Assembly: GCF_900168295.1 (NCBI RefSeq)
Contig: NZ_FVZL01000017.1
Coordinates: 29,133-93,132 of the forward strand
Direction of reading: 5' to 3'
Source: Arthrobacter sp. P2b
GTDB taxonomy: Bacteria; Actinomycetota; Actinomycetes; Actinomycetales; Micrococcaceae
Length of the DNA stretch: 64,000 nt
The notes below the pieces were generated by a model. That model did not search any database, was not told the origin of the DNA, and saw only the letters and a program-made list of their open reading frames with translations. This document shows, piece by piece, positions 36,020 through 44,483 of the stretch. Each line of letters starts with the position of its first letter. Position 1 is the first letter of the stretch. The position numbers and the translations under genes were made by a program.

Positions 36020-36514
36020 TCAGGATACTTCCACAAAGGATGGTGCCCTCATGGTCAGCGGAGCCAGCGTTTCTCCGGCTGAATAGCTATCTGCGAAAAC
36101 AGCCGCTCCTGCGCTGGTCAGAGCTACTGAGACATTTGCCCACATATTGATGCCGTCTTCCACAGACACCGCCGGCAAGTCGAGATGGGCGAGGTGCACG
36201 ATCTCGTTTCCTTGTTCAATGGACAGGCATGCCCCGTCGGGCCCGACTATTATTTTTGGGTTGCAAATCGAGACCGACATAAGCCCGTGATGGGCGAGGA
36301 AGCGGGCCTCTCCACCGAACTGGAGCACAAAGTTGTCTCCGTCAGAATGATCCAGGCTCCTGAACGGGAAATAGAACTGCCGGGTATTTGTCACGGCAGC
36401 ACCCTCGCGCAGGAGTATGCGTCCATCGCGCATAGACTGCACGTACTGTACAAAGCTCTCTTTCACCGCCCAGGCCATGCCGAGATCTGCTCTTTCCACA
36501 GTAGGTTCGGACAT
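36020..36514 (-). CDS. HtaA-domain protein
   Basis: 164 residues from ATG 36514 (GAAGGAA 7 bp upstream); a longer frame to 36571 has no good site. The sequence has the HtaA pattern (MAWAVKESFVQYVQ, NTRQFYFPF, FGGEARFLAHHGLMSVSICNPKIIV, GIGAxF-like end). HtaA domains bind haem in corynebacterial surface proteins. Here there is no signal peptide, no membrane anchor and no haem transporter nearby, so it is a soluble, single-domain form with an unknown role. Confidence 0.75.
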   Translation of the reverse strand: MSEPTVERADLGMAWAVKESFVQYVQSMRDGRILLREGAAVTNTRQFYFPFRSLDHSDGDNFVLQFGGEARFLAHHGLMSVSICNPKIIVGPDGACLSIEQGNEIVHLAHLDLPAVSVEDGINMWANVSVALTSAGAAVFADSYSAGETLAPLTMRAPSFVEVS

Positions 36515-36816
36515 CAGGGTTCCTTCGCGTTGCCAGGTTGCACACGGCCGGCGGGGCCCCGCTCCCGACACCAGGAATGGGAGGGGCTTACCGACTGTTC
36601 ATATTCACCATTTTCGCGCCGGCACAGATGATCGACATGTACCGCGGGCACAGCGTTCGCACCGGCTGTGTGCCTGGCGCCCATCCGTGTGGGACGATGG
36701 ACACCGCGGTCGGCTCGTCATTGAGGTTGACAGCCTGCTGGGGGCGCCGCCGGCGCGCCAACGTTGGGGGAGGGGCGCTGATGGGCTCGATCAGTCAGAC
36801 GGGTCCTGAATCAGTC

Positions 36817-37050
36817 TTAGAAGTTCAGTTGTTCAGGGGCGACGCACTCGTAGACGAGTCCAGGAGGAATCTGGTGGCTGAGCTCAAGGGTGTAGGACCA
36901 GGGGCCGTGCCAGGTGACAAGAACGCCTGACGCTTCATCCTGGACTGTTTCAGAGCGCAGCCGAGTAATCGCTCCTGCTAACTCATTATCGTCATGCAGC
37001 TGTTCCAGAAGCTGTACGCGTCCAGGCGCAGCGGAGTGTTCGCACCTCAT
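36817..37050 (-). CDS. Small protein of unknown function (second of a coupled pair)
   Basis: 77 residues from ATG 37050, which forms an ATGA overlap with the stop of the gene at 37047-37304. An upstream in-frame ATG at 37104 would overlap by 58 bp. The sequence (RVQLLEQLHDDNELAGAITRLRS, WHGPWSYTLELSHQIPPGLVYECV) is unrecognised. The ATGA coupling is the main support that both frames are real. Confidence 0.5.
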   Translation of the reverse strand: MRCEHSAAPGRVQLLEQLHDDNELAGAITRLRSETVQDEASGVLVTWHGPWSYTLELSHQIPPGLVYECVAPEQLNF

Positions 37051-37304
37051 GGTGCAGCAGCATGCTGGAAGCCAGGGCAGAGGCTGGACCTGCCGGTTTC
37101 CCATCTATAGTCGACCCACACCTTGAAACCGTCTGCCCGGTGAAAGAGACGGCGGGGCTCAGCGCCGTCACTGTCGAGCCACAAGATTTGATCATCATCG
37201 GTTACTGCATCGACAACTCCGCGGCGGATCTCCTCATCCAGAAGTTTCACGATGACCAGTTGGCCAACCAGCGGCTGCCATTTGGGTTGCAGGTGAAATG
37301 CCAT
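37047..37304 (-). CDS. Small protein of unknown function (first of a coupled pair)
   Basis: 85 residues from ATG 37304. The start (MAFHLQPKWQPLVGQLVIVKLLDEEIRRGVVDAVTDDDQILWLDSDGAEPRRLFHRADGFKVWV) looks like a compact beta-rich fold, with a pattern reminiscent of small SH3-like barrels. The last 15 residues are Pro/Ala-rich and less convincing. It overlaps its downstream partner by 4 bp. It lies between the HtaA-domain gene and alanine dehydrogenase, on the same strand as both. No family is assigned. Confidence 0.55.
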   Translation of the reverse strand: MAFHLQPKWQPLVGQLVIVKLLDEEIRRGVVDAVTDDDQILWLDSDGAEPRRLFHRADGFKVWVDYRWETGRSSLCPGFQHAAAP

Positions 37305-37372
37305 CTAATACCGAGCCCCTTCCTATGGAGCGGGCTGCGCCTGCCTTCTCTCGGGCAGGCACAGCCGATGTC

Positions 37373-38488
37373 CTAAACCGTTACGAGGTCCTGCCAGTCG
37401 GCGAGGTCATGTCCATGGGCATCGCTGACAGACTTGTGGGTGACCTTTCCCACCGCCACGTTCAGACCGCCCGCCAGAGCGGGGAGCCGGTCGAAAGCAC
37501 CCTTGACGCCGTAGTTGGCCAAAGCAACCGCGTAGCGGAGCGTGACGTTGGTCAGCGCGTAGGTGGAGGTGTTCGGGACAGCGCCGGGCATGTTGGCCAC
37601 GCAGTAGAAGATCGTCTCGTGAACCTTGTACGTGGGTTCCTGATGTGTGGTGGGGTGCGTGTCCTCGAAGCAGCCGCCCTGGTCCACCGCGATGTCCACC
37701 AGGACCGAGCCGGGCTTCATCCGGGCAACGAGGTCGTTGGTGACGAGCTTGGGGGCCTTCGCTCCCGGAATCAGAACGGAGCCGATGACGAGATCTGCAT
37801 CGATAACTGACTTTTCGATCTCGTACGAGTTCGACGCCACGGTTTTGAGCCGGCCCTGGTACTGGGCGTCGAGTTCGCGCAGCCGGTTGATGTTGATGTC
37901 CAGAATGGTGACGTCGGCACCAAGGCCGAGGGCCATGGCGGCGGCGTTGGTGCCTGCGACACCTGCACCGAGGACCACCACTTTCGCGGGGCGGACGCCG
38001 GGTACGCCGCCGAGCAGCACGCCTTTGCCGCCGGCGGGCGCCATGAGGGAGGTCGCGCCGACCTGAACGGAGAGCCGGCCGGCTACTTCGGACATGGGTG
38101 CGAGCAGCGGCAGCGCCCGGCCTTCCTGCACCGTCTCATAAGCGATGGCCGTGACGCCTGAGTCGACAAGCGCCTGAGTCAGTGCCGGCTCCGCGGCAAG
38201 GTGAAGGTAGGTGAAAAGGAGCAGTCCCTCGCGGAAGTGGCGGTATTCGGACGCCACGGGTTCCTTAACCTTCATCACCATGTCGGCTCGGGCCCAGACC
38301 TCTTCTGCAGTCTGAACGATCTCAGCTCCGGCGAGTGCGTACTCCTGATCGCTAATGCCGGAACCGGCGCCGGCACCGGTTTCCACGAGCACGTCGTGGC
38401 CGTTGGCTTTGAATTCATGCACGCCGGCAGCCGTGATGGCCACGCGGAACTCGTTGTTCTTGATTTCCTTGGGGACGGAGATGATCAT
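37373..38488 (-). CDS. ald: Alanine dehydrogenase
   Basis: 371 residues from ATG 38488, the standard length of Ald. Motifs: MIISVPKEIKNNEFRVAIT at the N-terminus, VMKVKEPV, LFTYLHLA, NAD-binding VVLGAGVAGTNAAAMALGLGADV, and DIAVDQGGCFEDTHPTTH. It interconverts alanine and pyruvate with NAD and ammonia. It is divergent from an Lrp/AsnC regulator, the usual control arrangement. On this island it could recover pyruvate used as acceptor by the class III aminotransferase; that link is inference. Confidence 0.96.
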   Translation of the reverse strand: MIISVPKEIKNNEFRVAITAAGVHEFKANGHDVLVETGAGAGSGISDQEYALAGAEIVQTAEEVWARADMVMKVKEPVASEYRHFREGLLLFTYLHLAAEPALTQALVDSGVTAIAYETVQEGRALPLLAPMSEVAGRLSVQVGATSLMAPAGGKGVLLGGVPGVRPAKVVVLGAGVAGTNAAAMALGLGADVTILDININRLRELDAQYQGRLKTVASNSYEIEKSVIDADLVIGSVLIPGAKAPKLVTNDLVARMKPGSVLVDIAVDQGGCFEDTHPTTHQEPTYKVHETIFYCVANMPGAVPNTSTYALTNVTLRYAVALANYGVKGAFDRLPALAGGLNVAVGKVTHKSVSDAHGHDLADWQDLVTV

Positions 38489-38621
38489 GCTCACGCTTTC
38501 TGAGGGGATTGATGTTTGTGAGCAAAAGAATGACAGAAACTGCGACATTTCCAACTTTGCCTGCAGAATCTGCGGCAAGATATGAGTTACTGGCCACTTC
38601 CTGCGTTGTGAGGAGCGTTAC

Positions 38622-39107
38622 ATGGTGTCCGACCCGCAGAAACTGCAGCAGGTGACTCTGGACGAAGTCGACCAGAGGCTTCTGGGTCTGTTGTCCAAGA
38701 ATTCAAGGCGTACCAACCAGTCGTTGTCGGAAGCCCTGGGGCTTGCGCCGTCAACCTGTCTTGCGCGCCTTAAGGCGCTCAAGGAGTCGGGGGTGATCAA
38801 GCGGTTCACCGTCGAAGTCGCACCCGAAGCGATGGGTTTGCCTCTCCAGGCCCTGGTTAGCGTGCGGCTTAGACCTGGTGCCCGTCACCTCATGAACGCC
38901 TTCGGTAACGAGTTACGGGACCTTCCCGAAATTAAGCAGTTCTTCGTACTGGGCGGTTCCGACGATTTCTTGATCCACATCACGGCCAAAAACACTGAGC
39001 ACATTCGTCAATTCGTGCTGGACCATTTGTCTTCGAATCCTGCCGTCGCAGGCACCCAGACCAACCTCGTGTTCGAACACGGTCACGGAACCGCCTTCGG
39101 GCTCTAG
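38622..39107 (+). CDS. Lrp/AsnC-family regulator
   Basis: 161 residues. N-terminal winged HTH (DEVDQRLLGLLSKNSRRTNQSLSEALGLAPSTCLARLKALKESGVI) and a C-terminal AsnC/RAM ligand domain (PLQALVSVRLRP, IKQFFVLGGSDDFLIHITA). It is divergent from ald with a 133-bp gap, as is common for Lrp-type activators of alanine dehydrogenase (AldR in mycobacteria). Probably responds to alanine or other amino acids. Confidence 0.93.
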   Translation: MVSDPQKLQQVTLDEVDQRLLGLLSKNSRRTNQSLSEALGLAPSTCLARLKALKESGVIKRFTVEVAPEAMGLPLQALVSVRLRPGARHLMNAFGNELRDLPEIKQFFVLGGSDDFLIHITAKNTEHIRQFVLDHLSSNPAVAGTQTNLVFEHGHGTAFGL

Positions 39108-39211
39108 TTGGCCTGGGACACCTCGCCGTAGGTGGCCCAGGTTGACGGTCATCCGCGGTTTCGTGGTCGAGGCAACTGAACGTTCCGGTCCATGTCTTGC
39201 ACTAGTTAGGG

Positions 39212-39224
39212 GCGCGTACAGCTG
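39212..39224. promoter_or_regulatory. Half-site related to the island operator
   Basis: GCGCGTACAGCTG matches the right arm and flank of the 40630 site (GCACATACAGCTG) in 11 of 13 positions, but the left arm is not conserved. It lies about 55 bp before the PAS-protein start, near the expected promoter. Confidence 0.3.
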
Positions 39225-39278
39225 CTCCAATGGCATTACGAGACGCGAAAATGTCGCTTATCAGGAAAGGAACCGAAA

Positions 39279-39701
39279 GTGTCATCCTCAGATGCAGGTA
39301 GCCCCGACTTCCAGAGAATCTTCGAAAGTCTGCCGAACCAATACATCATCGTCGCGCCTGACAGGACGATTGTCGCCGCCACTGACTCGTTCCTTGCATC
39401 TACGGGAAAGAGCCGTGAGGGAATCGTCGGCAGGGATATCCTTGACGCTTTTCCGGATAACCCGGACAACCCTGATGCGAAGGGAACAGAGATTCTGAGA
39501 AGCTCCATCGAGCGTGTTGTCGTGACCGGAGAAATCGACATTCTTCCGCCTGTTCGCTATGACATTGAGAACTCGGACGGAATTTTCGAGCCCCGCTGGT
39601 TCCAGCCCCTGAACGCCCCGGCGTTCGATGATGAGGGCAAGCTCGTCTACGTCCTGCACGGGGCGGAAGACATCACGGCTCAGATGATGAGCAAAAGCTG
39701 A
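39279..39701 (+). CDS. Single PAS-domain protein
   Basis: 140 residues from GTG 39279 (AGGAAAGGA upstream). One PAS fold covers nearly the whole protein (IFESLPNQYIIVAPDRTIVAATDSFLASTG, GRDILDAFPDNP, EPRWFQPLNAPAFDDEGKLVYVLHGAEDIT). There is no kinase, HTH or cyclase domain, so it is a stand-alone sensor or a binding module for a partner. It is followed 42 bp later by the metallo-hydrolase and lies upstream of the HxlR regulator. Confidence 0.85.
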   Translation: MSSSDAGSPDFQRIFESLPNQYIIVAPDRTIVAATDSFLASTGKSREGIVGRDILDAFPDNPDNPDAKGTEILRSSIERVVVTGEIDILPPVRYDIENSDGIFEPRWFQPLNAPAFDDEGKLVYVLHGAEDITAQMMSKS

Positions 39702-39743
39702 ACTTCCCGTAATCAGGCGCACCGAACCGATAGGACTGAAATT

Positions 39744-40523
39744 ATGGACGACGTCAAAGTAACCCTCGTTGGAGGACCGACCCTGCTCCTCGAGATCGCC
39801 GGCTACCGGATGATCACTGACCCGACCTTTGATTCTCCCCAGGTCTACCACCACCCAATTGCCGGGCCCGTTACTAAGAAGCTCGGCCCGAGCGCCACCC
39901 CCGAGGAGCTTGGTCAAGTTGACCTGGCTCTCGCTTCCCACGAGCACATCGACAATCTGGACGTGGCCGGTCGGGGTTTTCTCACGATGGTGCCGCTTGC
40001 CCTCACCACGACGGAGGCCGCGGAGAGCTTTGGCCCCAATGTCCTGGGGATCAGCGACTACGACGTTCATACCGTGGCGCTTCCCGATGGCAGGCAGATG
40101 AAGATCACGGCAGTGCCGGCGCATCATGGCCCGGAGGGCGTGTGGGACGCGCTTGGTCCGGTGATCGGCTTTGTTCTCGAAGCGGAGGGTATGCCGACGG
40201 TGTACATCAGCGGTGACAACTCCGAGCTCGATATCGTGCGCGAAATCGCGGACCGCTTTCCAACCATTGATATCGCTGTGCTCTTCGTCGGCGGCGCTAA
40301 ATTCGATGTGATTGCTGACGGGGCGTATATAACTCTCAGCAATGACCGCGCCCTCGAAGCGGCCAAGATCATGGGTGCTAAAAAGGTCGTTCCAGTGCAC
40401 GAGGATTCGTGGGCACATTTCAGCCAAAATGCGGATCAGATCAGCAAACTCTTTGCGGACGCTGGGCTGAGCGATCTGCTCATCGCCCTAAAGCCGGGGG
40501 AGTCTGCCGACATCCGGCTCTAG
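39744..40523 (+). CDS. Metallo-beta-lactamase-fold hydrolase (UlaG-like) with altered metal motif
   Basis: 259 residues. The fold is indicated by TLLLEIAGYRMITDPTF, the motif ASHEHIDNLD at about 64-73, VPAHHGPEG at about 124-132 and VYISGDNSE, then VPVHEDSWAHF near the end. In UlaG-type enzymes the motif is HxHxDH; here the last His is Asn71 (HxHxDN), which may change metal binding. These enzymes hydrolyse lactones or phosphoesters; the substrate is unknown. It is co-directional with the PAS gene and the HxlR gene. Confidence 0.85.
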   Translation: MDDVKVTLVGGPTLLLEIAGYRMITDPTFDSPQVYHHPIAGPVTKKLGPSATPEELGQVDLALASHEHIDNLDVAGRGFLTMVPLALTTTEAAESFGPNVLGISDYDVHTVALPDGRQMKITAVPAHHGPEGVWDALGPVIGFVLEAEGMPTVYISGDNSELDIVREIADRFPTIDIAVLFVGGAKFDVIADGAYITLSNDRALEAAKIMGAKKVVPVHEDSWAHFSQNADQISKLFADAGLSDLLIALKPGESADIRL

Positions 40524-40629
40524 CAAGAGGACTGGAATCGGAGGTTGGGCGGTTAGCAGCCCAACCTTCGATTCTTCTTTCAAAGACAGAATGGGAGAAG
40601 GTCCACCACGGACAGCATGGCGTGAACTT

Positions 40630-40646
40630 ATGTGCGCGGCGCACAT
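40630..40646. promoter_or_regulatory. Operator 3: ATGTGC-N5-GCACAT
   Basis: Perfect palindrome with spacer GCGGC, 69 bp before the HxlR-family ATG at 40715. Its downstream flank ACAGCT matches that of operator 1. The position is right for autoregulation. Confidence 0.7.
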
Positions 40647-40714
40647 ACAGCTGCCTGACCGGTCGGGAAGAATGGCGGCAGCACTACTCACAGACCGCTT
40701 GGAGCTCAGGGACG

Positions 40715-41443
40715 ATGACGACCATTGCAGAGCAACTCCCCCGAGAACACGACGACCTGGCGGATGCTGCCGGGCGCCTGAATGCCGATTATTGGTCCGT
40801 ATCGCAAGGGCTGCGGCTGCTGGGCGACCGCTGGTCCCTGTTGATCGTGCGTGAACTGCTCGGCGGTGAGATGGGGTTCAATGATATGTCCCGCGCGCTG
40901 CCTGATCTCTCACGGACGCTGCTCTCCCAGCGGCTTAAGCGGCTGGTCCAGCTGGAGCTTGTCGTTCGCAACGATGAAACCGGCCCCCGCGGCTCGCGCC
41001 GCTACAGATTGACGCCGATCGGCTACGGGTTGCGGGAGACCTTGGAGTCGCTCGGTCTCTGGGCAAGTCGATGGCAAGAGCCCTTTGAGAATGATCTGCG
41101 GGCAGGTCTTGGCACACTGCTCGAACACATGGGCCGCAGCCTCGTGACAGATTCCCTGCCTCGGAAGTCGCTTGTCCTGGCATTCGAGTTCGACAACGTC
41201 AGGGGAGCACCCTTCCAGGGTTGGATCTGCAGGGAAAACAGCAAGACAACCGCGAGCATCGGCCGCTCAGAACGTACCCCGGATCTTCAGATCCATGTCG
41301 CCCCGCGGGTCCTCTACGATCTGTGGTGGGGTCTTCGCCGCTGTGAGGATGCACGGCAGTTGGGCTCTATCGGATTTGTTGGTCCCCACGAGTGGGCAGC
41401 GGAGTTCTCCGGTTGGTTCACTCCTCGAGCAGCAGCCTTCTAG
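40715..41443 (+). CDS. HxlR-family transcriptional regulator
   Basis: 242 residues from ATG 40715 (GGAG upstream); the open frame extends 5' but covers operator 3. The N-terminal half is an HxlR winged HTH (LLGDRWSLLIVRELLGGEMGFNDMSRALPDLSRTLLSQRLKRLVQLELVVR, YRLTPIGYGL). The C-terminal half (about 135-242) is an extra domain of unknown identity, possibly SCP2-like, which may bind the effector. Standard HxlR proteins are about 110-150 residues, so this is a long form. It is the best candidate for binding the palindrome found before three transcription units. Confidence 0.88.
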   Translation: MTTIAEQLPREHDDLADAAGRLNADYWSVSQGLRLLGDRWSLLIVRELLGGEMGFNDMSRALPDLSRTLLSQRLKRLVQLELVVRNDETGPRGSRRYRLTPIGYGLRETLESLGLWASRWQEPFENDLRAGLGTLLEHMGRSLVTDSLPRKSLVLAFEFDNVRGAPFQGWICRENSKTTASIGRSERTPDLQIHVAPRVLYDLWWGLRRCEDARQLGSIGFVGPHEWAAEFSGWFTPRAAAF

Positions 41444-41671
41444 CGTTTAGTGCCCCGATTCCAGATGCCTCTGAGGATTGTAGGCTCGCCACCTTTCCCT
41501 GCTTTTTTCGCCGTTTGATCCGCTGGTCCAGTTCCTTGTCTGGAAGCAACGCAGGATATGGAACAGGGTCTACATCCCTTTACCAGGGGAGAGTAGGGTC
41601 AAGTAAACAAGCCGTCGCACAGCGTGCCTAAGACCACATGGTGCCGGCGCTGCTTTCTTGGAGGAACCAGG

Positions 41672-43828
41672 ATGGCTGGATGGAATGCTGACACGGCGGC
41701 CGGGCCAGTAGGGGCAGGGACCGTCACCCTGGTCGAGGAAACCTCGTTCTGCATTTCCTTGCCCAATGGCGACATCCATCCTGAGCACCCGCATGGCCTG
41801 TTCGTCCAGGACACCCGCTTCCTGTCCCGCTGGAACTTGACAGTCAACAGTCACCCGCTTGAGTCCCTGGCTGCCGAGACCCGGGAGCCTTTCCGTGCCC
41901 TGTTTGCAGGTCGGGTTCCCCGCTCCGACGGATACGCGGACAGTCCGCTGATTGTAGAGCGGCTGCGGGAAGTCGGGGCCGGTCTCCGAGAACAACTTAC
42001 GGTTCGCAATTTCTCAACAAAGCCCGTCCAGTGCGTGATTTCCCTGGAGGTTGAAGCGGATTTCGCGGACCTTTTCGAAGTGAAGGAAGCCCGGATTCAG
42101 CGAACGTGGGATGCAAGCCGCCATGTCGACCGGGACCAGTTGACCATTGACGGGGCTTGGCAAGGCATGCGAAAGCGGGTAGTCATTCAGGCGCCAGGAG
42201 CCGACGTGAAGCCGGAAGCGGCCACCTATCGGGTATCGGTCCCGCCACACGGTCACTGGAGCGCGATTGTCAGTGCTACGGCTGAGGTCGAAGGCTCCGC
42301 GCGGAGCGCTGCACTTGTCCACCCTGATGGGGAAGTGTTGTCCCCAAGTGACCGGCGCCGCAAGGAATGGGTTGCCAAGATTCCGGTCGTACACATGAGT
42401 AATCGATCCATAGAGCGGACCTTACGGCGGAGCTACGATGACTTGGGTGCCCTCCGGATTGAAGACCCGAACCATCCAGAGCGTGTTGTGGTGGCTGCAG
42501 GTGCCCCGTGGTTCATGACGCTCTTTGGCCGTGATTCCTTGTGGGCCTCAGAAATGGCGTTACCGGTGGATCCATCACTGGCCCTAGGGACGCTGCAGAC
42601 GCTGGCGGACCGGCAAGGAAGCGTCGTGGACCCGCTGACGGAGGAAGAGCCCGGCAAGATCCTGCACGAAGTAAGGTTTAGCGTCAACGCTGGTTTGGCC
42701 CTTGGAGGCAAATCGGCCTACTACGGGAGCGTCGACGCGACGCCACTGTTTGTGGATGTGCTTGGAGCCGTCAGCCGGTGGGGATTTGGTGCTGATATTA
42801 TCGCTGATTTACTGCCTCACGCGGACCGCGCCTTGGATTGGATCCGGCATTACGGGGACAAAGATGGCGACGGTTTCGTCGAATATGAACGTCTCAACGA
42901 CCAAGGGCTGATCAACCAGGGCTGGAAGGACTCCTGGGACGGGATCAATTTTGCCGATGGAACACTCGCGGAGCCCCCGATCGCGCTCTGTGAAGTTCAG
43001 GCCTACGTCTATGCCGCGTACACTTCCCGCGCCTGGATGGCATACGACGCTGGGGACACCGCACGGGGAGATGAACTCTCCGATCGGGCAGCAGAGCTCA
43101 AACGAAGGTTTAACGAGCAGTTCTGGATTCCGGATCGCGGGTACTTTGCAATAGCCCTCGACGGCAGGAAACGCCAGGTGGACGCCTGTGCCTCCAACAT
43201 GGGCCACTGTCTCGTGTACGGCCTCGTTGACGAGGACAAGGCTTCCCAGGTTGTCGAGCGGCTTATGTCTCCGGAAATGTTCAGCGGGTGGGGTATACGG
43301 ACCCTGGCCAGCGACATGGGTGCATACAACCCGGCCAGCTATCACAACGGTTCAGTATGGCCCCACGACAATGCCATCATCGCGGCCGGTCTGCTGCGAT
43401 ACGGCTTCGTGGAGGAAGCTCAGCGTATTTCTACTGCGATGCTGGAAGCCGCGGAATGGTCAGGTGGGCGCTTGCCCGAGCTCTTCTGCGGCTTCAGCCG
43501 CGACCAGTTCGCCGAACCCGTACCTTATCCAACCGCGTGCTCGCCCCAGGCTTGGGCAGCAACCGCCCCAATCCTCCTCGTGACAAACCTGATGCAGTAC
43601 GACGTTCATGTCTCTCGTCGGGAACTATGGATGGATCCTGTACTGCCCGAAACCTACGGGGATCTGCACATCACCAACGCACCGGTTGGTGGCGGTCGAA
43701 TCACTATCGACATCGACAAGTCTGGCCCGTCCATTCAGGGCCTGCCGGAGTGGATGGAATTTCGACGCGGACATCGGCCATGGATTACGGAACTGGTAGA
43801 ACAGGCAGACCGCCGGCGAAAGAAGTAG
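41672..43828 (+). CDS. Amylo-alpha-1,6-glucosidase/glycogen-debranching-type glycosidase
   Basis: 718 residues from ATG 41672 with GGAGGAAC upstream. N-terminal GDE domain (GTVTLVEETSFCISLPNGDI, GLFVQDTRFLSRWNL) and a C-terminal (alpha/alpha)6-barrel (VAAGAPWFMTLFGRDSLWAS, GLINQGWKDSWDGINFADG, YNPASYHNGSVWPHDNAIIAAGL), the pattern of family GH63/GH133-like amylo-1,6-glucosidases. It probably acts on oligoglucans in the cytoplasm. It has no evident link to amine catabolism and stands between the HxlR gene and a terminator. Confidence 0.88.
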   Translation: MAGWNADTAAGPVGAGTVTLVEETSFCISLPNGDIHPEHPHGLFVQDTRFLSRWNLTVNSHPLESLAAETREPFRALFAGRVPRSDGYADSPLIVERLREVGAGLREQLTVRNFSTKPVQCVISLEVEADFADLFEVKEARIQRTWDASRHVDRDQLTIDGAWQGMRKRVVIQAPGADVKPEAATYRVSVPPHGHWSAIVSATAEVEGSARSAALVHPDGEVLSPSDRRRKEWVAKIPVVHMSNRSIERTLRRSYDDLGALRIEDPNHPERVVVAAGAPWFMTLFGRDSLWASEMALPVDPSLALGTLQTLADRQGSVVDPLTEEEPGKILHEVRFSVNAGLALGGKSAYYGSVDATPLFVDVLGAVSRWGFGADIIADLLPHADRALDWIRHYGDKDGDGFVEYERLNDQGLINQGWKDSWDGINFADGTLAEPPIALCEVQAYVYAAYTSRAWMAYDAGDTARGDELSDRAAELKRRFNEQFWIPDRGYFAIALDGRKRQVDACASNMGHCLVYGLVDEDKASQVVERLMSPEMFSGWGIRTLASDMGAYNPASYHNGSVWPHDNAIIAAGLLRYGFVEEAQRISTAMLEAAEWSGGRLPELFCGFSRDQFAEPVPYPTACSPQAWAATAPILLVTNLMQYDVHVSRRELWMDPVLPETYGDLHITNAPVGGGRITIDIDKSGPSIQGLPEWMEFRRGHRPWITELVEQADRRRKK

Positions 43829-43978
43829 GCAGCTTGGCTGCCGTCCAACCCGACGGCGTCATACTGTGCAGACTATGAATAGGATGCCGGACAGGGATAG
43901 TCCGCTAAAAACTTCTGGCCGCCGTAAGGGCAAGAGTCCAGGCCAGACGGATGTGAGTTCGTTGTCTCCCGCGTAACA

Positions 43979-44018
43979 GGCCTCCCGTTAGGCACTACTA
44001 CTTGCCTAACGGGAGGCC
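43979..44018. terminator. Strong hairpin terminator
   Basis: A perfect 16-bp stem (GGCCTCCCGTTAGGCA, 43979-43994, with TGCCTAACGGGAGGCC, 44003-44018) and an 8-nt loop lie between the converging glycosidase and cupin genes. Likely terminates both directions. Confidence 0.8.
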
Positions 44019-44087
44019 ATGCCCTTGATGAGCGCAATCTCTCGCGCTCACCGTGCAAGGACATCACATCGTGCAGGCTGACCCGTC

Positions 44088-44483
44088 TCAGTGCTCCGGC
44101 CAGTAATCGTAGACGTCACTGGTCCCGCGCATGAATTCGATAAAGACGCAATCCTCGTCCCCGACGGTCCATGCTTCATGCTCCGGGGGCAACATCATAA
44201 GGTCTCCGGCAGAGAATTCCTCCTCAGATCCGCTACGCTGTCGAACCCCCAGACTGCCTTGAAGTATGTAGGCGACATGCGGCATTGGACACATATCCGT
44301 GTCGAGAATTCCGGTCTTTACCGCGTCTTCCGTCACCGAGGCCCCCACAGGGAAACGGACGAGAAGAGCGCTGGCCCCCTCAAGGGTCACCATCCTCTTC
44401 GTAATCCGCCCGATAGTAATGAGTTCGTATTCGTCCTCGTCAACAAAATTGGCCTTCTGCATGCGCGCGAGGTTTGCAGTCAT
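44088..44483 (-). CDS. Cupin-domain protein
   Basis: 131 residues. A single small beta-barrel with the two cupin motifs: PHVAYILQGSLGVRQ and, later, FSAGDLMMLPPEHEAWTVGDE. The first metal motif has only one clear His (MPHVAY), so metal binding is uncertain. It lies alone between the terminator at 43979 and the exporter promoter, facing left. No enzyme function is assigned. Confidence 0.8.
   Translation of the reverse strand: MTANLARMQKANFVDEDEYELITIGRITKRMVTLEGASALLVRFPVGASVTEDAVKTGILDTDMCPMPHVAYILQGSLGVRQRSGSEEEFSAGDLMMLPPEHEAWTVGDEDCVFIEFMRGTSDVYDYWPEH

Noticed and set aside
36538..36809. Plus-strand frame between the HtaA gene and the small gene pair
   Set aside because: Low-complexity translation without a ribosome site; nothing supports it over the minus-strand genes.
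36817..37304. A single gene broken by a frameshift
   Set aside because: Considered because the two frames are adjacent, but the exact ATGA overlap fits two coupled genes better.
43829..44087. Inverted repeat as end of a transposon
   Set aside because: The 16-bp stem lies between converging genes and is a self-complementary hairpin, which fits a terminator; no transposase is near.
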